DNA from: UBA5158 sp963692955
Lineage (GTDB): Bacteria; Pseudomonadota; Gammaproteobacteria; DSM-16500
DNA length: 64,000 nucleotides
Direction of reading: 5' to 3'
Assembly (NCBI GenBank): GCA_963692955.1
Contig: OY843587.1
Span: 1,178,001 to 1,242,000, forward strand
Made by a program: the position numbers and the translations under genes. Below the pieces are notes generated by a model. That model was not told the origin of the DNA and ran no database searches. It saw nothing but the letters and a program-made list of their open reading frames with translations. Of this stretch, positions 60,489-64,000 are shown one piece after another; position 1 is the stretch's first letter; the number at the start of each line of letters is the position of its first letter.

Positions 60489-61160
60489 TTATTTTGAAAA
60501 CCACTCAAGCAGGTCGGTGGGATGATTGATGTAGCCATGCGCGTTCCATGCTTGAGGGTCATCACCTTCCGTGATGTAACCATAGAGTGCCGCGAGCGGC
60601 GTGACGCCCGCCGCGTGACTGGCGATAATATCGATTTCCGCGTCGCCGATGTATAAAACATTTTTCGGCTCGACGTTTAACAATTTGCAAGCGTGTAAAA
60701 TCGGTTCGGGATGCGGCTTGCTATGTTGCAAACTGTCGCCGCTAACGACACACGCGGCGCGGTGGTGTAGCAATAAGCCTTCTAATATTTTCACGGTAAA
60801 GCGGTGCGGTTTGTTGGTGACGATGCCCCAGGGGATTTTTTTTTCTTCCAGCCATTGCAAGACTTGTTCCATGCCCGCGAATAATTGCGTCGATTGCAGC
60901 AAGTATTGTTCGTAATATTTTAAAAAGTCATGACTGTGACGCTCGTAATCCGGATCGTCGGCTTCCAGTTGCAGCGCCAACTGCAATAAACCACGCGCGC
61001 CTTTGCCGGCATACGAACGGACTTGCGCGTCAGTCAAATGCGCGCGGTTCAAGGACGTTAGCACCGCGTTCAAAGCACTGGCGATATCTGCCGCCGTATC
61101 GATTAACGTGCCGTCGAGATCAAATAGAACGGCTTTTATATTTTTAAATTGAAAGCTCAT
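60489..61160 (-). CDS. HAD phosphatase (phosphoglycolate or MurNAc-6-P type)
   Basis: 223 residues. Motif I is LFDLDGTLIDTAADIASALN, motif II in GIVTNK, motif III Lys in HSKPHPEP, and motif IV YIGDAEIDI. The fold is the Gph/MupP subgroup. In Pseudomonas the gene next to ubiG is mupP, a MurNAc-6-phosphate phosphatase for peptidoglycan recycling; Gph instead removes phosphate from 2-phosphoglycolate. The ubiG neighbourhood (4-bp overlap) and an ampG in this window favour MupP, but sequence alone does not settle it. Confidence 0.88.
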   Translation of the reverse strand: MSFQFKNIKAVLFDLDGTLIDTAADIASALNAVLTSLNRAHLTDAQVRSYAGKGARGLLQLALQLEADDPDYERHSHDFLKYYEQYLLQSTQLFAGMEQVLQWLEEKKIPWGIVTNKPHRFTVKILEGLLLHHRAACVVSGDSLQHSKPHPEPILHACKLLNVEPKNVLYIGDAEIDIIASHAAGVTPLAALYGYITEGDDPQAWNAHGYINHPTDLLEWFSK

Positions 61161-61867
61161 AGATCTTCGCGTTGTGCATGCAGCAGATAATTAACCGAGG
61201 TATCCGTGGCCAATTTGTATATTTTACTGAGGGGATTATATGTCATACCGACAATATCCGCCACATTGAGGCGATTTTGCCGTGCCCATTTGGCCAATTC
61301 AGCGGGTTGAATAAATTTTGCATAATCGTGGGTTTGTTTGGGTAAGAGATTTAAAATATATTCCGCGCCGATCACCGCGAACAAATAAGCCTTAATATTA
61401 CGGTTAATCGTGGAAAAAAACACGTGTCCGCCAGGTTTCACCAAGGCCGCGCAGGCGCTAACCACCGAGACGGGATCTGGCACATGCTCCAATAATTCCA
61501 TGCAAGTCACGATATCGTAACTACCGGCGCGTTCATCTGCCACCGTTTCCGCCGTCGTTACTAAATATTCTATGGTCAAGCCGCTTTCTAACAAATGCAA
61601 TTTTGCGACATTGATCGCAGCTTCGCTCATATCAACGCCGGTGACGTCCGCGCCTAACGCCGCCATGCTTTCTGTTAAAATGCCGCCGCCGCAGCCGATG
61701 TCGATAATTTTTTTCCCGGCGACTGGCGCTTTTTGATTGATATAATCTAGCCGTAGGGGATTGATTTCGTGTAATGGTTTGAAGTCACCTTGCAAATCCC
61801 ACCAATTGGCGGCGTGTTCGGTGAATTTTGCAATTTCCGCTGGATCAAAATTATTGCCTCTGTTCAT
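61157..61867 (-). CDS. ubiG: Ubiquinone O-methyltransferase UbiG
   Basis: 236 residues. SAM-binding motif I is IIDIGCGGGILTESMAALGA (about 55-74), with the acidic end of strand 2 in TGVDMS. The N-terminus (FDPAEIAKFTEHAANWWDLQ) and ALVKPGGHVFFSTINR are typical of UbiG, which does both O-methylations in ubiquinone synthesis. First gene of a unit with the phosphatase; overlap 4 bp. Confidence 0.96.
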   Translation of the reverse strand: MNRGNNFDPAEIAKFTEHAANWWDLQGDFKPLHEINPLRLDYINQKAPVAGKKIIDIGCGGGILTESMAALGADVTGVDMSEAAINVAKLHLLESGLTIEYLVTTAETVADERAGSYDIVTCMELLEHVPDPVSVVSACAALVKPGGHVFFSTINRNIKAYLFAVIGAEYILNLLPKQTHDYAKFIQPAELAKWARQNRLNVADIVGMTYNPLSKIYKLATDTSVNYLLHAQREDL

Positions 61868-62001
61868 TAGTCAAACACCTAGGGTTAGTCACTCTTGCGC
61901 ATGAGGGAAATATCTGTTTATGATACCCAACTGAGACAGTGAGATATAGCAAAACTCAGTTGTTTAATTATTACTTACTTCATTTAAAGGGAATTTCGAC
62001 T

Positions 62002-62268
62002 ATGAAGAAAATGCAACTAGTGATGGGTATGGCGGCAGGTTTCTTTGTCGTGACGTCTGCGTTTGCAGCTACGTCATCAACCACGACAACCACACCTACC
62101 GGTCCAGGCTCTGCTCAAGTGACGACGGATTCTAATTCGGGCACCACGACAGCGACTACGACACAACCGACTTCTTCGAGTACGACAACCACCGATCAAA
62201 ATGGAAATTCAACGACGATGACTGGCCCAAGCCAAAACACGCAAACTACGACAACTCAATCTAACTAA
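62002..62268 (+). CDS. Small secreted Thr/Ser-rich protein
   Basis: 88 residues from the ATG at 62002, with AAGGGAA nine bases before it. Signal peptide about 1-23 (cut after AFA). The mature part is nearly all Thr, Ser, Gln, Asn and Gly with no Cys. It resembles low-complexity exported proteins of unknown role, like the His/Cys-rich protein at 32853-33218 in layout. A strong terminator follows 59 bp after the stop. Confidence 0.65.
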   Translation: MKKMQLVMGMAAGFFVVTSAFAATSSTTTTTPTGPGSAQVTTDSNSGTTTATTTQPTSSSTTTTDQNGNSTTMTGPSQNTQTTTTQSN

Positions 62269-62326
62269 TTAGCTTTAGGTTAGTTAAGGCAGGTGCTTTT
62301 GTGCATCTTGTGCGGTGTAGTAAAAA

Positions 62327-62350
62327 AAACCCTGCTCATGCAGGGTTTTT
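62327..62350 (+). terminator. Rho-independent terminator, bidirectional form
   Basis: AAACCCTGC (62327-62335), loop TCAT, GCAGGGTTT (62340-62348), with an A-run before and five T at 62346-62350. It ends the small secreted-protein gene before pepN. Confidence 0.85.
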
Positions 62351-62387
62351 CATTTCCGCGAATAGAAAGGAGTAAGGACAATAACTT

Positions 62388-64000
62388 ATGAAAAATGCAA
62401 ATCCCCAACAAATTAACCGCGCTGATTATTCCGTCCCCCCCTACTTAATTGATAAAATAGATTTAGACTTTGAATTAGGTGAGGTCGTGACGCTAGTCAC
62501 GTCGCACTTAATCATAAAAGCCAATCACGAAGCGGATGCCGTTCCCGCCGATTTAGTATTAATGGGCGACGCCTTAAAGTTAGTGCATGTGAAAGTGAAT
62601 GGGAATTTGTTAAAGAAAAATGAATACACCGTCACGCCAGATACGTTGACGTTGCATGCGGTGCCGCCCGATTTTGAATGTGAAATCCAAACTGAAATTA
62701 AACCGCAAGAAAACACCGCGTTATCCGGCTTGTATAAATCATCTGGAAATTTCTGCACGCAATGCGAAGCGCAAGGTTTTCGCCGCATCACGTATTATTT
62801 AGACCGTCCCGACGTGATGAGCCGTTTTACCACGACCATTACGGCGGATGAAAAGCGTTATCCGATTTTATTATCGAACGGTAACCCCATCGCGCAGGGC
62901 AAGAAACCCGGCGGCAAACACTGGGTGAAATGGGAAGACCCATTTAAAAAACCCTGTTATTTATTCGCGTTAGTGGCGGGCGATTTAGAATTTATTGAAG
63001 ATTTTTTTGAAACCGAAGGAAAGCGCCGCATCACGCTGCGCATTTACGTGGAAAAAGGTAACGTCGAAAAATGTGCGCACGCGATGCAGGCATTGAAAAA
63101 AGCCATGCGCTGGGATGAAGTAAATTTTGGCCGTGAATATGATTTAGATATTTATATGATCGTCGCCGTCAGCGATTTCAACATGGGCGCGATGGAAAAC
63201 AAAGGCTTAAATATTTTTAACACCAAATACATTCTCGCGCTGCCGGACACGGCGACGGATGACGATTTTATTCACGTCGAATCGGTGATCGCGCATGAAT
63301 ATTTTCATAATTGGACGGGCAACCGGATTACTTGCCGCGATTGGTTCCAATTAAGTTTGAAAGAAGGTTTGACGATTTTCCGCGACCAGTCATTCACCGC
63401 CGATACCACGTCGAAAACAGTCGCGCGGATTACCGACGTAAATGCGCTGCGCGCCACGCAATTTCCCGAAGATAATGGCCCGTTAGCACATCCGGTGCGG
63501 CCGGAATCTTACATTGAAATAAATAATTTCTACACCGCGACGATTTATAACAAAGGCGCGGAAGTAATCCGCATGATGAAGTCCATGCTCGGCGAAAAAT
63601 TATTCCGTCACGGCATGGATTTGTATTTCAGCCGCCACGATGGCCAAGCGGTGACGATCGAAGATTTTGTTAAAGCCATGGAAGACGCGTCGAAAATCGA
63701 TTTGACCCAATTCCGCTTGTGGTACAGCCAAGCGGGCACGCCAGTATTAACGGTCACCGATTATTATGACGCGGAACAAAAAACTTATTCGTTGACCTTC
63801 AATCAATTTTGCCCCCCGACACCAGGCCAGCCGGAGAAAAAACCTTTTCATATTCCTGTGAAATTAGGTTTGCTAGACCAATCCGGAAAACAATTAACCA
63901 TTGAAATGCCATTGCTACATATCAAAGATACGACAGACACAGTAGAGTTTAAAAATATTCACGCGCAGCCGATTCCATCGTTGCTGCGTGGTTTTTCCGC
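62388..64000 (+). CDS. pepN: Aminopeptidase N, 3' end cut by window
   Basis: 537 residues present, open to the window edge; full PepN is about 870. Start at the ATG after AAAGGAGTAAGG. The exopeptidase motif GAMENKG is at about 267-273. The zinc site HEYFHNW starts at His303 with His307, and Glu326 lies 18 residues further (SLKEG), giving the HExxH-18-E of M1 peptidases; E. coli PepN uses His297, His301 and Glu320. It removes N-terminal amino acids from peptides in the cytoplasm. The gene has its own promoter region behind a terminator. Confidence 0.95.
   Translation, partial: MKNANPQQINRADYSVPPYLIDKIDLDFELGEVVTLVTSHLIIKANHEADAVPADLVLMGDALKLVHVKVNGNLLKKNEYTVTPDTLTLHAVPPDFECEIQTEIKPQENTALSGLYKSSGNFCTQCEAQGFRRITYYLDRPDVMSRFTTTITADEKRYPILLSNGNPIAQGKKPGGKHWVKWEDPFKKPCYLFALVAGDLEFIEDFFETEGKRRITLRIYVEKGNVEKCAHAMQALKKAMRWDEVNFGREYDLDIYMIVAVSDFNMGAMENKGLNIFNTKYILALPDTATDDDFIHVESVIAHEYFHNWTGNRITCRDWFQLSLKEGLTIFRDQSFTADTTSKTVARITDVNALRATQFPEDNGPLAHPVRPESYIEINNFYTATIYNKGAEVIRMMKSMLGEKLFRHGMDLYFSRHDGQAVTIEDFVKAMEDASKIDLTQFRLWYSQAGTPVLTVTDYYDAEQKTYSLTFNQFCPPTPGQPEKKPFHIPVKLGLLDQSGKQLTIEMPLLHIKDTTDTVEFKNIHAQPIPSLLRGFS

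Overview
The window looks like the chromosome of a gammaproteobacterium related to the Legionellales (Legionella, Coxiella, Berkiella and relatives). The housekeeping gene order is gammaproteobacterial: mlaFEDCB divergent from kdsD-kdsC-lptC-lptA-lptB-hpf, bamD divergent from rluD-pgeF, a ubiG-phosphatase pair, and nrdAB. Mixed in are large lineage-specific proteins with eukaryotic-like or low-complexity design: an ankyrin protein, an all-helical solenoid-like protein, and long disordered or Pro/Ser/Gln-rich tails. The lineage call is an inference from gene content. No rRNA, tRNA, CRISPR array or insertion sequence was recognised.

Layout. From 1 to about 9.4 kb is an A+T-rich accessory stretch: two unknown proteins with Pro-rich tails, a divergent regulator pair with a dyad operator, a VUT-family transporter with a long N-terminal extension, an amidase, a small membrane protein, an SDR oxidoreductase and an APH-like kinase. 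From 9.4 to 14.2 kb are an ankyrin protein, an unknown membrane protein, an MscS channel and a HAD-like protein. From 14.2 to 18.5 kb is nrdAB with a promoter region carrying paired NrdR-box-like sites and a DnaA box. From 18.5 to 37.1 kb are pssA, sdaA, ampG, a large MscS-type channel, gdhA, tldD, darP and pmbA, interspersed with unknown proteins. From 37.1 to 44.2 kb are the LPS-transport/KDO operon and the divergent Mla phospholipid-transport operon. From 44.3 to 64 kb are a helical-repeat protein, a periplasmic HtrA protease, pgeF-rluD, bamD with a long tail, a 1115-residue TPS-domain protein with tandem repeats, nadE, ygfZ, pncA, a phosphatase and ubiG, ending in a pepN cut by the window edge.

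The most interesting pattern is regulatory. Five of the unknown or effector-like genes (ankyrin 9388, disordered/multi-TM 18504-20723, solenoid 44280, TPS-domain 51853, six-Cys membrane protein 57943) are each preceded by two TTAA half-sites exactly 11 bp apart, with a -10-like hexamer 11-12 nt after the second TTAA. This is the layout of a PmrA box. In Legionella and Coxiella PmrA controls Dot/Icm effectors or the Dot/Icm machinery. By eye I saw no such pair in front of the housekeeping genes. This suggests a co-regulated set, possibly host-directed, that cannot be recognised by protein homology alone.

Other notable points: the conserved kds-lpt-hpf-HPr block lacks rpoN, ptsN and rapZ; a LexA-like regulator has Arg where the catalytic Lys should be; BamD carries about 185 extra residues; and the TPS-domain protein combines 120-nt and 132-nt repeats with a recurring RF motif.
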